Source: Enterovirga aerilata
GTDB lineage: Bacteria; Pseudomonadota; Alphaproteobacteria; Rhizobiales; Beijerinckiaceae
Length of the DNA: 64,000 bases
Direction of reading: 5' to 3'
Assembly: GCF_013044135.1 (NCBI RefSeq)
Contig: NZ_JABEPP010000002.1
Location: 620,001-684,000, forward strand
A program made the translations under genes and the position numbers. Below, in pieces: positions 15,773 to 23,974 of the stretch (position 1 is its first letter; each line of letters opens with the position of its first letter). Below the pieces are notes generated by a model. The model did no database searches. It saw only the letters and a list, made by a program, of their open reading frames with translations, and was not told where the DNA came from.

Positions 15773-16690
15773 TCAAGCCGCCATCGGCATTTCGTCCCGC
15801 AAGCGCTCGCGCCGCGCATCCCAGGCCCGAATCGCCTTGGCGTTGATGTCCGTGGTCATGCCGGATCGAGCGCCGTAGACGGGACCGCTGCGCTGGTAGA
15901 AGTGGCCGAGCTGCCGCTTCCGCTTGCTGCAAGCCTTCGTCAGGTAGGTGCAAGCCTTGTAGGGGATCGCGCCGATTTCCGACCATCGAACCTCTTGATC
16001 GATTGGCCGTAGATCAACCTCGTTGACCCCAGGGAAGCGCCGGCCCATCGCCAGCTCGACCCGCTGCCACGCCTCATCGTCGGGGATGTGCATTTGCAGG
16101 TGCCAATGATCCCCCTGGCCATCGGTGTCCGGCTTCGACTCCCTCGCGTAGATCGCGGTGAGCTTGAAGCCGCCATCGCGGCAGCACTGGCACAAGGCGT
16201 TGTAGGTCGACTTCCAACTCCTGAAGCGATCTTCAACGGTCAGGTTGTCGTTTGCCGCCGGGCGAATGGTCAGGAAGGCGTTCAACGGTCTCCCGATCCG
16301 GGTGGCGTGCTCGAACCCGTCTTCGACGGCTACAGCATCGTCCTTCGACATCTCCAGCGACACCTTCCGGATGCGCTTGTTGTCCCTGGTCCTGACCCGG
16401 CGGGAACGGCGCTTCCGGCGCTTGGATTTGGGGCGTGGAGTCGGGGAGAGACCAAGACCTATATAGGGATCGTTGGCGGCCGGGTCGTGGTCGCTGCCCG
16501 TCGTGAACGGGTCAAGTACCTGCCCGGCCAGCAAGATTTCGGTTGCGGAGGTGCCCCGCGCTTCAACCTGAAGGCCTTCGTTTTCTGTACCGATTATTGG
16601 CACATTTCCGGCCCCGATTCCGGTCAGGATCGAGGTCGAAAACGCAACGGATGGGTTGCCTTTCGGCGTGGATGTGCTATAGCTGAACAC
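15773..16690 (-). CDS. Putative HUH-family replication initiator or relaxase-like endonuclease
   Basis: The 305-residue frame ends in a domain that looks like a rolling-circle replication protein. The likely HUH metal motif is in GDHWHLQMHIP, and the downstream tyrosine motif is IPYKACTYLTKACSK, recalling the YxxxYxxK motif of microvirus-type and plasmid Rep proteins. A conserved-looking GPVYGARSGMTTDINAKAIR follows. The first 110 residues are low in structure and end in a very basic patch (KSKRRKRRSRRVRTR). The GTG at 16690 gives the full frame. An ATG at 16351 (MSKDDAVAVEDGFEH) with GGAAGG upstream would give 192 residues and keep the whole domain. Confidence 0.5.
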   Translation of the reverse strand: MFSYSTSTPKGNPSVAFSTSILTGIGAGNVPIIGTENEGLQVEARGTSATEILLAGQVLDPFTTGSDHDPAANDPYIGLGLSPTPRPKSKRRKRRSRRVRTRDNKRIRKVSLEMSKDDAVAVEDGFEHATRIGRPLNAFLTIRPAANDNLTVEDRFRSWKSTYNALCQCCRDGGFKLTAIYARESKPDTDGQGDHWHLQMHIPDDEAWQRVELAMGRRFPGVNEVDLRPIDQEVRWSEIGAIPYKACTYLTKACSKRKRQLGHFYQRSGPVYGARSGMTTDINAKAIRAWDARRERLRDEMPMAA

Positions 16691-17041
16691 GCTGATTATG
16701 AGCCTTTCCGGCCCCGCTGCGTCTCCTGCCAGGGATCACGCGCAGCGGGGCTTATTTTCCTGATTTCTTCGGCCCCTGCAGGCCGCATTTCGCGAAAATC
16801 GGCACCCATGTAACTGCCTGAAATCACACGCGAATTCGTCTTTCCTCCCTATTCTACATTCCCGAAATGGGGTTTCTTTTCGTGGGGTACGTCGCAATGC
16901 GACAAGCTCAACCCCCTATCCTGACCGATCACGGCCGTCGACTCCAGCTTCTCGTACGTCACCGGGTGGACGAGGGCCGAAGCACCCGCCATCGCAGGCA
17001 GCTGAAAATTCAGCCGAACGAAATCAAGGACTTAGCCCCGA
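16691..17041. other. 351-bp gap with an 11-bp inverted repeat upstream of the HUH-like gene
   Basis: No convincing gene. GCCCCGCTGCG (16711-16721) pairs perfectly with CGCAGCGGGGC (16741-16751) around a 19-base loop, and TTATTTT follows on the plus side. A second small palindrome, GGCCCCTGCAGGCC, lies near 16771-16784. The hairpin could terminate plus-strand transcripts, but no plus-strand gene ends there. A hairpin just upstream of a replication gene is also where a double-strand origin would be expected. The rest is AT-richer than the surroundings and probably holds promoters for the leftward genes. Confidence 0.5.
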
Positions 17042-17046
17042 TCACG

Positions 17047-20000
17047 TCATGTCCGCCTCGAGATCGTGCGCCCTGTAGTGCCAGGCTTCCGAGATCCGAC
17101 GCTGCACGGCATTCGCCAGCTCCTCAGGGTTCTGCGCCCCGTTGAAGGTGTTCGTGATGTGGAAGACCGGGGCCGGCGAGGACGATCCCTGCCCACCGGC
17201 AGCTCCACCGACATCGGCAGGCCTGGACGGTGGCGTGGGATGCCCAGCCGCGATGCCCTGGGGCGTCGGCACGGCCCGCGAGAGGCTGGCGGCTGTAAAT
17301 CGCTGCCCCCAAGGCCAGAACGGCCGTCCTGCGCGATTTGTGGAGGTTTCAGGCCAGCGACCGTCTCTGGTGAGATCGTCATGGCCCGCCTGGCCCACTT
17401 CTCCCGGCTGGCGTAGTGCTTGATGCCGGCGCGCTCGAAACCGTTCTCGAAGACCCTCGTCTTCGCCCCCAGCCCCGGCGTGCTCTTCATCCGCTCCAGC
17501 GTCTTGGCATAGTCGCCCTTCAGCTCGTGCCGAAGGAACCCGTAGTTCGCCTCGTACGACTTCGGATCGAGACCGCGCTCGGCCGCATAGCGCTCAAATG
17601 CGCGACGGCGCGGTCCGGTCCACTGTGCCCAGCCCCAACCGCCCCGCGACCCGGGGACCATGGGTTTCAGCTCCTGGAGGAAGCGGAAACCGCCCGACTC
17701 GTGGCCGAGGTTGCCGAGGATCGCGGCGGCATCTTCCTTGCCGAGGCCGAAGTCGCGCTGGAGATCGCCCATGATGCGCGGCGACATGGAGTCGAAGGTC
17801 TGCGAGCCCTTGAACGGTGCGACCGGGCTGTCCGGCGGCAGGGTGCCCCCGGAAGCGCGGCGAGCTGCATCCCGGCCCGTTCCCGGCCGGGGCGTGCCCA
17901 TCCACGCGGGCGGCGAGAAGCCGGGCGTGAAGAAGCTCCGCCCGAACTGCCTGGCGGGATCGCCGGCCCCGGTCGGCGACATCGATCCGGAGATCGAGGG
18001 CGATGCCGATCCGAAAGAGGAGCCGGTGAACGCCTTCGCGGTCCCGACAGACGCCATCTGGATCGAGGCCCCGAGACGGCCGACATTGCTGCCGAGACGC
18101 TCGACGGAGTCCGCCAGGTCACCGAACGCCGCCTTGCGGATCATCGCCCGGTAGTCGCCGCCAGCATCGTAGCTCTGGCGATGCAACAGCGGGTCCATCT
18201 CCCACCATTTCAGGTCCGCCTTCGGCTTCTCGATGGGGCTCTTGTCCGCATCGGGCGTGCCGCTGCTGAACGCGCCCTTGAACCAACTCCGGATCGCATC
18301 CCAGTTCATGATGGTCACGGCCAGGGCCGCGATCCCCGCCAGGCCTGCGATGACGATGGGGAGCCCCACCGTGCCGGCGACGGCCGCGCCAGCGCCGCCG
18401 ACAGCGCCCAGGGCCCCGATTGCACGCACGACCTTCAAGGTGCCCCAGGCGGCCAGGATGGTTTGCGCCACCGCAAGGATGCCAGCGCCGAGGCCCTTCA
18501 GGATGTCGATTGCGGGGCTCGCGGCGCGCAACGCTACGCTGAAGCCCATGATGCGAGCTGCCCAGCGCCCCAGCACCTCGGGGTCCGAGCTGCCGCCGGA
18601 GATCGCCTTCAGGCTGGCCACGATGGCCTCCCCGACATCGCGGATGCCGGCGGCGAAGCCCTTGGCGAACTTGCCCCAGGACGCGATCGATCCGGCATCG
18701 CCCTTGCCCGGCTCCCCGAAGATGCCCTTGAGGAGGTCCGGCACGTCCCGGAACCCCAGGCCCTCCACGAAGCCGTCCATGGCTGCCTTGAAGCGCGCCT
18801 GGAGGCCGCCGCCGCGCAGCTCTTGCGACCAACGGAGGAAATAATCACCAACCTGGCGCGCGATCGGCGATAGCACCGTCCCGAACTCGCCCAAGATGTT
18901 CAGGAACCCCGCGCGGAACTGCTTGAAGACGAAGGCCAGCTTGGTCTGGTGCAGGGACCAGACATCGCCGATGGCGTCGAGGTTCTTCGACTCTTTGGCG
19001 AGCTTCTGAGCCTCCCTGACCTTGGCGGAGCCCGTGACCATGCGGCCGAACTCGCCCAGCCACTCCTGGCCCGCGAAGAACCGGATAGCCTCGTTGCGCT
19101 TGGTCGTGTCCTGGATCTTGTTGAAGCGCTCGATGAAGTCGAAGACGAACTCGTCCGGGTTCTCACGCTGCTTCGCCCGGAGCCCGGCAATGCCGCCGTA
19201 GCCGAGCGACCGCAGGAGCTTGTTCGCATCCTTCGCGTCCTCGCCTTTGCCGCGCATGATCCGAGGCAGCGACGTGATCCTGCCGGCGATGTAGTCGAAC
19301 ATCCGCCCAGACGATCCGGCCTCGTTGCCGAGCGATGTACTTGCAGCGCCGAAGGCCAGACCTGCTTCCTGGGACATGCCGAGGAGCTGCGATGCGCCAG
19401 CGCCCCGCTGCATGAACGAAATCATCTTCTCCGGCGTCGTCGACATCTTCGCCGCCAGGTGCTGCATGGCGTTCGCCACGCTCTTCAACCGATCGAAGCT
19501 GAAGGCCGCACCTCCGCTCGTGAGGATCGAGTTGATCGTGCCGAGCACATCCGTGACCGTCTCGAAAGGTAGTTCCCAGGCTTCGCTCGTTTTGGTCGAC
19601 AGCTCCGCGAAGGCGCGGGCGCCTTCAGCCTCAACTCCCACCTTCTGGGCGTCTGTGAACGCCTTCAGTAGGCCCGCAGTGGTGGAACCGAGCTGTTCCG
19701 CCAGCGGTGCGGCCCATTGGTTGCGCAGCTCGCGAACCGCTTCCCGGGTCAACCCGCCGTAGATCTGCGCGTTGATCTGCGCGCTATCAACATCGGCCTC
19801 CGTGGTCAGGATGCGACGGGCGGCGAGGCCGGCGCCGGCAGCTCCGATCCCGGCTGCGATCGCAGGACCGCGCGTCAGGCGATCTACCGTGCCCCGACCG
19901 TACCCTAAGGCATCACCGGCCCGGCCCACGGCGTACCTGCGAGCCAGGCCGTGCTCACGTTCCAGGCGCCGAACCCTGGCCAGGTGCTCGCGCTCGCCCT

Positions 20001-20370
20001 GGCGCTCTTCCTCGGCCCGCTGTCTGGCGATGCGGGTACTAAAGGCCATCCGCTGCCGGAAGGTGCGGAGATCGGCCGTGAAGGCCTGGCGACGGGCTCG
20101 CTCGGCCGCCTTCTCCTCGGCCGCCCTCTGTCGGTACATCCTCTGTTGCAGCCGAATCTTCGCCGCGACCGAGCTGAACGCGGCGGCGGCGTCACGGCGT
20201 ACTTGCCGGTCAGCGTGTACCGCGAAGCTGCGCCGGATGGCGTCCACGTTCGGCTTGAAGGATCGCGCAAGGTCGCGCTGCAAGGCCCGGAACTGTCTTC
20301 GCAGGCCGTCGACCACCGCGGAGGCGCGATCTTCGGCCTCCAGGATGATCTTCACGTCAGTCGTTGTCAT
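17047..20370 (-). CDS. Phage tail tape-measure protein with C-terminal tail-lysozyme domain; likely frameshift near its end
   Basis: The 1107-residue protein starts TTTDVKIILEAEDRASAVVD, a usual tape-measure opening. A long Arg/Ala-rich coiled coil, a TP901-type tape-measure core (VDSAQINAQIYGGLTREAVR, SGGAAFSFDRLKSVANAMQ, GLAFGAASTSLGNEAGSSGR), hydrophobic helices around residues 640-690, and a phage tail-lysozyme domain (DAAAILGNLGHESGGFRFLQ, GGWGWAQWTGPRRRAFERYA) follow. The last 90 residues in this frame are Arg/Pro junk. Another frame gives PVFHITNTFNGAQNPEELAN and AVQRRISEAW, a normal tape-measure end stopping at 17042-17044. The switch fits loss of one G in the G-run at 17305-17309. 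No other tail gene is present. Confidence 0.88.
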   Translation of the reverse strand: MTTTDVKIILEAEDRASAVVDGLRRQFRALQRDLARSFKPNVDAIRRSFAVHADRQVRRDAAAAFSSVAAKIRLQQRMYRQRAAEEKAAERARRQAFTADLRTFRQRMAFSTRIARQRAEEERQGEREHLARVRRLEREHGLARRYAVGRAGDALGYGRGTVDRLTRGPAIAAGIGAAGAGLAARRILTTEADVDSAQINAQIYGGLTREAVRELRNQWAAPLAEQLGSTTAGLLKAFTDAQKVGVEAEGARAFAELSTKTSEAWELPFETVTDVLGTINSILTSGGAAFSFDRLKSVANAMQHLAAKMSTTPEKMISFMQRGAGASQLLGMSQEAGLAFGAASTSLGNEAGSSGRMFDYIAGRITSLPRIMRGKGEDAKDANKLLRSLGYGGIAGLRAKQRENPDEFVFDFIERFNKIQDTTKRNEAIRFFAGQEWLGEFGRMVTGSAKVREAQKLAKESKNLDAIGDVWSLHQTKLAFVFKQFRAGFLNILGEFGTVLSPIARQVGDYFLRWSQELRGGGLQARFKAAMDGFVEGLGFRDVPDLLKGIFGEPGKGDAGSIASWGKFAKGFAAGIRDVGEAIVASLKAISGGSSDPEVLGRWAARIMGFSVALRAASPAIDILKGLGAGILAVAQTILAAWGTLKVVRAIGALGAVGGAGAAVAGTVGLPIVIAGLAGIAALAVTIMNWDAIRSWFKGAFSSGTPDADKSPIEKPKADLKWWEMDPLLHRQSYDAGGDYRAMIRKAAFGDLADSVERLGSNVGRLGASIQMASVGTAKAFTGSSFGSASPSISGSMSPTGAGDPARQFGRSFFTPGFSPPAWMGTPRPGTGRDAARRASGGTLPPDSPVAPFKGSQTFDSMSPRIMGDLQRDFGLGKEDAAAILGNLGHESGGFRFLQELKPMVPGSRGGWGWAQWTGPRRRAFERYAAERGLDPKSYEANYGFLRHELKGDYAKTLERMKSTPGLGAKTRVFENGFERAGIKHYASREKWARRAMTISPETVAGLKPPQIAQDGRSGLGGSDLQPPASRGPCRRPRASRLGIPRHRPGLPMSVELPVGRDRPRRPRSSTSRTPSTGRRTLRSWRMPCSVGSRKPGTTGRTISRRT

Positions 20371-20379
20371 GTAGATCGA

Positions 20380-20523
20380 TCATTCGTTGTGCTCGTCATC
20401 TCGATCGAGCGTGAGGTATACGAGCCTTTTAGGTGCTCGCGTGTGAAAACGTTTTCGAAATACCCGGCCTCTTTCTGTGACGTACCCCCTTCTGCTCTTC
20501 CGTATTACCGTCGCCTGGGGCAT
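20380..20523 (-). CDS. Possible small basic protein upstream of the tape-measure gene
   Basis: A 47-residue frame (PQATVIRKSRRGYVTERGRV, then FRKRFHTRAPKRLVYLTLDR) on the same strand as the tape-measure gene, ending ten bases before its start. It is basic and has a plausible alternating pattern, but no ribosome site stands out and I know no relative. It may be real because it fills the only space between the terminator at 20.57 kb and the tape-measure start. Confidence 0.3.
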   Translation of the reverse strand: MPQATVIRKSRRGYVTERGRVFRKRFHTRAPKRLVYLTLDRDDEHNE

Positions 20524-20567
20524 CGGACAGGTACGCCCCTCACCCATGCCCACCGGGTGCTCGCGAT

Positions 20568-20607
20568 AAAAAAATCCGACTTGCACAAAGACAAATGCAA
20601 ATCGGAT
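20568..20607 (-). terminator. Strong intrinsic terminator on the minus strand with no obvious gene feeding it
   Basis: ATCCGAC-TTGCA (20574-20585) pairs with TGCAA-ATCGGAT (20596-20607), with one C-A mismatch. On the minus strand the stem is followed by seven T residues (plus-strand A run 20568-20574). This should end transcripts coming from the right, yet no credible minus-strand gene lies between here and 21.7 kb. A small RNA starting around 20.65-20.9 kb is one explanation. Confidence 0.8.
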
Positions 20608-20751
20608 GCTGAAGTGATGCCATGTACTTGATCAGACAAGGAGAAAGGCAAGCGGATGTGTTTGCACTTGTCTTCATAAATGCAATTCTACATCTTCTCT
20701 TGTGTTTGTGGATGCTCATGGTACATGCGACATCGTTTTGGAGACGATGAC

Positions 20752-20928
20752 GTGAACGAATTCGAGCGGTGGATTGAAACGGTGGCGGTAATGCTCCTGC
20801 GGGCTTACCCGCATGCGACAGACGAGTTGGTTGGCCTCGCCCTGAAGGCGGGCGCCGACGCCCTTCTCGATCTCCTTGACCGACTCGCGCTGGCGGCGCC
20901 GGTCCACGACCCCGAGACGATGCACTAG
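20752..20928 (+). CDS. Small acidic protein of unknown function
   Basis: A 58-residue frame reading NEFERWIETVAVMLLRAYPH then ATDELVGLALKAGADALLDL, a helical amphipathic protein. The GTG at 20752 has GGAGA seven bases upstream. An ATG at 20725 would add nine residues (MRHRFGDDD) but lacks a ribosome site. It lies 89 bases ahead of the serine recombinase gene on the same strand and could share its promoter. No family recognised. Confidence 0.45.
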   Translation: MNEFERWIETVAVMLLRAYPHATDELVGLALKAGADALLDLLDRLALAAPVHDPETMH

Positions 20929-20941
20929 GACTTCATACCTG

Positions 20942-21000
20942 TTGCATCACGATCGAGGATGCCGTTACGTTTGGTGCAACGAACGTAGAACGTTACGTTT
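20942..21000. other. Repeats upstream of the serine recombinase, candidate res site or operator
   Basis: CGTTACGTTT occurs twice (20963-20972 and 20991-21000). The second copy is part of an inverted repeat, AACGTA-gaacgt-TACGTT (20983-21000). GTTGCA (20941-20946) and TGCAAC (20975-20980) add another inverted pair. Clustered short repeats just ahead of a resolvase-type gene are typical of its crossover and accessory sites, or of self-regulation. The repeats are visible; the role is inferred. Confidence 0.5.
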
Positions 21001-21017
21001 CGGGTTCGGAGCGCCAG

Positions 21018-21698
21018 ATGGCCAACGGGAAATTCGTGGCGTACTACCGGGTCAGCACCGCGCGGCAGGGCGCGTCAGGCCTCGGGCTCGATGCGCAGAA
21101 GGAAGCGGTCAGGAACTACCTCAACGGCGGCTCCTGGCAGCTCGTGGACGAAGTGGTCGAGATCGAGAGCGGCAAGCGCTCCGACCGCCCCAAGTTGCAA
21201 GAGGCCATCCGCCTCTGCCGCCTGCACAAGGCCACGCTGATCATCGCGAAGCTCGACAGGCTGGCGCGCAACGTCGCGTTCGTCTCCAACCTGATGGAGT
21301 CGGGTGTCGAGTTCACCGCCGTCGACTTCCCCCAGGCGAACCGCCTCACCGTCCATATCCTGGCCGCCGTGGCCGAGCACGAGGCCAAGGCGATCTCCGA
21401 CCGGACCAGGGCGGCCCTCGCCGCCGCGAAGGCCAGGGGGCGCCAGCTCGGGGGCGACCGTGGCAACCTGGCCAGCGTGAGCGCGACCGGCCGGGAGAAC
21501 AGCATCATCGCCCGCCAGGCGAAGGCAGCTCACCGTGCCGCCGATCTCCGGGACACCCTCGCCGACATCAAGGCGAACGGAACAACCTCGCTCCGGCAGA
21601 TGGCCGTCGAGCTGAACAAGCGCGGCATCCCCACCGCGCGCGGTGGGGAATGGTCAGCGGTGCAGGTTCAGCGGGTCATCGACCGCCTCGGGGCCTGA
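21018..21698 (+). CDS. Serine recombinase (resolvase/invertase family)
   Basis: A 226-residue small serine recombinase. The catalytic Ser13 lies in FVAYYRVSTARQGASGLGLD, with the active-site arginines in IIAKLDRLARNVAF. The dimerisation helix region reads NRLTVHILAAVAEHEAKAIS and is followed by DRTRAALAAAKARGRQLG. The C-terminus (SLRQMAVELNKRGIPTARGG then EWSAVQVQRVIDRL) is the helix-turn-helix DNA-binding part found in rhizobial resolvases. It may resolve element multimers or invert DNA. It is the only large plus-strand gene in the element, and it faces away from the leftward operon. Confidence 0.9.
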   Translation: MANGKFVAYYRVSTARQGASGLGLDAQKEAVRNYLNGGSWQLVDEVVEIESGKRSDRPKLQEAIRLCRLHKATLIIAKLDRLARNVAFVSNLMESGVEFTAVDFPQANRLTVHILAAVAEHEAKAISDRTRAALAAAKARGRQLGGDRGNLASVSATGRENSIIARQAKAAHRAADLRDTLADIKANGTTSLRQMAVELNKRGIPTARGGEWSAVQVQRVIDRLGA

Positions 21699-21740
21699 GC
21701 TGTCGGGCAACGCAATTTTGCATCCTTTGAAATCAGTGAC

Positions 21741-21956
21741 TTAGCGCTGATCGAAGCGGCGAAGGGATCGGGCGTCACGGGCGGCGTTGCGCCTGACGCG
21801 ATCCTCATCACGGGCACGCTCACGCTGAACGCGCTCGATCCTCTCCAGGCTGTCGGCCTGGCGCTGAAGCGCGCGATCCTGATCACGATCACTCGCGGAT
21901 GCCGGAGCGAACATCAGGGTCGCGATGACGAGAATGGCGATGGCACGCATGATCAT
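21741..21956 (-). CDS. Small exported or membrane-anchored charged protein
   Basis: A 71-residue protein starting MIMRAIAILVIATLMFAPASAS, a good signal peptide with an AxA site. The mature part is a strongly charged helix (DRDQDRALQRQADSLERIER, then VQRERARDEDRVRRNAARDA). No family recognised. Signal plus charged helix is common among small element-borne envelope proteins. The stop is 40 bases past the convergent serine recombinase stop. Confidence 0.5.
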   Translation of the reverse strand: MIMRAIAILVIATLMFAPASASDRDQDRALQRQADSLERIERVQRERARDEDRVRRNAARDARSLRRFDQR

Positions 21957-22220
21957 GATCGGTGATAACTCGGGGAGCGGAGCACAGGTCCGTACATCCG
22001 GGGCCGCACGCGCTCAACGCTCCCCTCTCTGACCGCGCAGGAAGTTCGCGACCGGTTGTTCATCAATGGTGCAAGCCGGACCGTGTCACACGGTCTGCTT
22101 ACAGGTTTGAAGCCGGCCGGTGTCTCCTCCTTGACTTCGACCGCGCCCGCGAGTCGCTCAACGACCTCAGCTCTGCGATCGATATGAAACACTTCGGCAC
22201 CCGTCCCTGAAAGAACGCCG

Positions 22221-23891
22221 TCACGGCCACACCAGCGCCGCGATCCGGTTCACCGCATTGAGCTTCATGGCCATGTCGGCATGCCGGTAGTGGCGATCGG
22301 CGACGGTCTTCGGAGCGTGACCGGAGATCGCGTCCACTAATGCGTCGGACAAGCCGACACGCTGGCCGGCCGAATTGAACCAATGCCTCAGGGCGTGGCT
22401 AGGCTGCTTCCGTGGATCATCGAAACCTGACGCCCTGATCCACTGGCCTAGCCGGTTCGTTACTCCGGCCGTAGCGTGCTCCTTCTCGCGATTGCCGGAG
22501 CTGCGTTCGTAGAAGAGTGGCCCTTCCCCTCGGTCTCGGACGAAGCCCATGAAGCCTGCGTCGAGCAGGCTGTGGTGGATCGGAACGTCACGTTCGGAGT
22601 CGAGGTTCTTCAGGCGCCCGCCGTCTTCTGCCGGACGGATTTGCATGATCACTATGCTGTCTCGCTCGATGATCCGACGTCCCCAAAGCTGCGCGACCTC
22701 TCCGATCCGTGAGCCGCTGAATGCCGCCAGGTACGGCAGCCATCGCCTCGAAGGGTGACGCTCGCCTGCGGCCAATTGCAGAAGCGCCCTCACCTCATCG
22801 TCATCGTAGGGCAGCTTCGTTTCACCTGCCCGGCGCCGATGTAGAACCCTGACGTCCTTGGCCGGGTTCTGTGGCACGAGCCGGTTACTCACCCCAAAGT
22901 TGAACACCGTCTTGATCGCGACGAGGTAGCTGTCCTTCACGGTCTTCGCCGACTTCGGGCGATCGCCCGTGAGAAGATCGTCCTTCCATCGAAGGATGTC
23001 GTTCTCGTCGATCGCTCCGGCGGCCTTGTTGCCGACGAAGGTCTCAAGCGAGCGTACGACCCCTCTCCAAGTCGCCAGGGTCGACGCTGGCGGCTGCCTT
23101 TCAGCCTTCCACCGATTGAACAGGTCTGTGAGCGCGATCGCTGGCGGCGCAGCCTCGTAGGGCGGAAAGCGCTTCTCGCTCGGGTCTTCGCTGTAGTCGC
23201 CCCGCGCGTGTTGTCGCAGGCGCCTGCCAGCGTCGTATGCGGCCGTTCCGATCAGGTACAAGAGGCGCGGTCGGTCGTCCTCCACAAGCTCAACACCATG
23301 CATCGCGAGGATGTCGTCAGCGACCTGTCCGAAGCGGCTCTCCAGCCCTGCAAAGGTGTTGTCAGGCAGGGAGTTGATGGCAGTGGTGAGATCGCGACCG
23401 AAGGCCTCCCTCGCTAACTTCAGGTCGCGGTCCGGCAGGTTCAGCAGATCGATCGGTGGGGCGCCAGGGACTCTGCCCTCGAACACGGCTCGGTTGATGC
23501 CCTTGAAGGCAATCCAGCCGTCTGGCAGGCCTGGATCGTCGCCGAACTTAGTTATCAACAGCCTGTAGGCGGCGCCCGACAGCGCTACGAGGTTCTTGTT
23601 CGTCTGGCGCCTCGGCCCTTGTCGAAGTGCATCGTAAACGCGCCGAAGTTGCTCCTCGGCTAGGCCGCTCCTTGCCTTCGACACGTCGGGATCACGGGTC
23701 TTCAGAGAGAACTTGACGTGCACGCCCAACTTGGCAGTCGTCGTGTGCTCGTCATCGAGCCCCATCGCAGGGAAGTTGAAGGTGATGCTTCGCCCGCGCG
23801 CCTTCTGGACGACATCGAGCGGTACCCTGTGCTGGAACTGGAAGTAGCTGGAGTCAGATCGCCGCGTCGGTCGCGTCATCCTCAGGCTCAT
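22221..23891 (-). CDS. int: Tyrosine recombinase (integrase) of the tRNA-Leu element
   Basis: A 556-residue phage-type integrase. An N-terminal arm-binding and core-binding region (DSSYFQFQHRVPLDVVQKAR, later TWRGVVRSLETFVGNKAAGA) precedes the catalytic domain. Catalytic residues are Arg395 (SGSRIGEVAQLW), His499-x-x-Arg502 (HALRHWFNSAGQR), the GHAPKTVADRHYRHAD box and nucleophile Tyr535. It ends 84 bases from the right attachment core, the normal place for a tRNA-targeting integrase. A second ATG five codons in could be the start. The long N-terminal region, about 280 residues before the catalytic half, is typical of DUF6538-type rhizobial integrases. Confidence 0.95.
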   Translation of the reverse strand: MSLRMTRPTRRSDSSYFQFQHRVPLDVVQKARGRSITFNFPAMGLDDEHTTTAKLGVHVKFSLKTRDPDVSKARSGLAEEQLRRVYDALRQGPRRQTNKNLVALSGAAYRLLITKFGDDPGLPDGWIAFKGINRAVFEGRVPGAPPIDLLNLPDRDLKLAREAFGRDLTTAINSLPDNTFAGLESRFGQVADDILAMHGVELVEDDRPRLLYLIGTAAYDAGRRLRQHARGDYSEDPSEKRFPPYEAAPPAIALTDLFNRWKAERQPPASTLATWRGVVRSLETFVGNKAAGAIDENDILRWKDDLLTGDRPKSAKTVKDSYLVAIKTVFNFGVSNRLVPQNPAKDVRVLHRRRAGETKLPYDDDEVRALLQLAAGERHPSRRWLPYLAAFSGSRIGEVAQLWGRRIIERDSIVIMQIRPAEDGGRLKNLDSERDVPIHHSLLDAGFMGFVRDRGEGPLFYERSSGNREKEHATAGVTNRLGQWIRASGFDDPRKQPSHALRHWFNSAGQRVGLSDALVDAISGHAPKTVADRHYRHADMAMKLNAVNRIAALVWP

Positions 23892-23912
23892 TCGCGTCGC
23901 GTATCCCGGTCA

Positions 23913-23958
23913 TGTATACCGGTCGCGATGCGATCTCACGTCTGAGAGAGCGAAATCA
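23913..23958. other. Candidate integrase arm sites, right end
   Basis: TGTATACCGGTCGCG (23913-23927) repeats the left-end copy directly, and AGAGCGAAATCA (23947-23958) is the inverse of the left-end TGATTTCGCTCT. They lie between the integrase start and the right core, and so may also be the integrase promoter and operator region. Confidence 0.55.
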
Positions 23959-23974
23959 ACCACTTAGAGAGTGG

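Noticed and set aside
17042-17398. Separate gene overlapping the tape-measure 3' end
   Set aside because: Its first part is poor sequence and only the end looks natural, as a tape-measure C-terminus. A frameshift in one gene explains it better than two genes.
21953-22192. 79-residue minus-strand frame between the small exported protein and the integrase
   Set aside because: No signal, domain or ribosome site. It overlaps the 5' end of a better candidate and reads as noncoding sequence.
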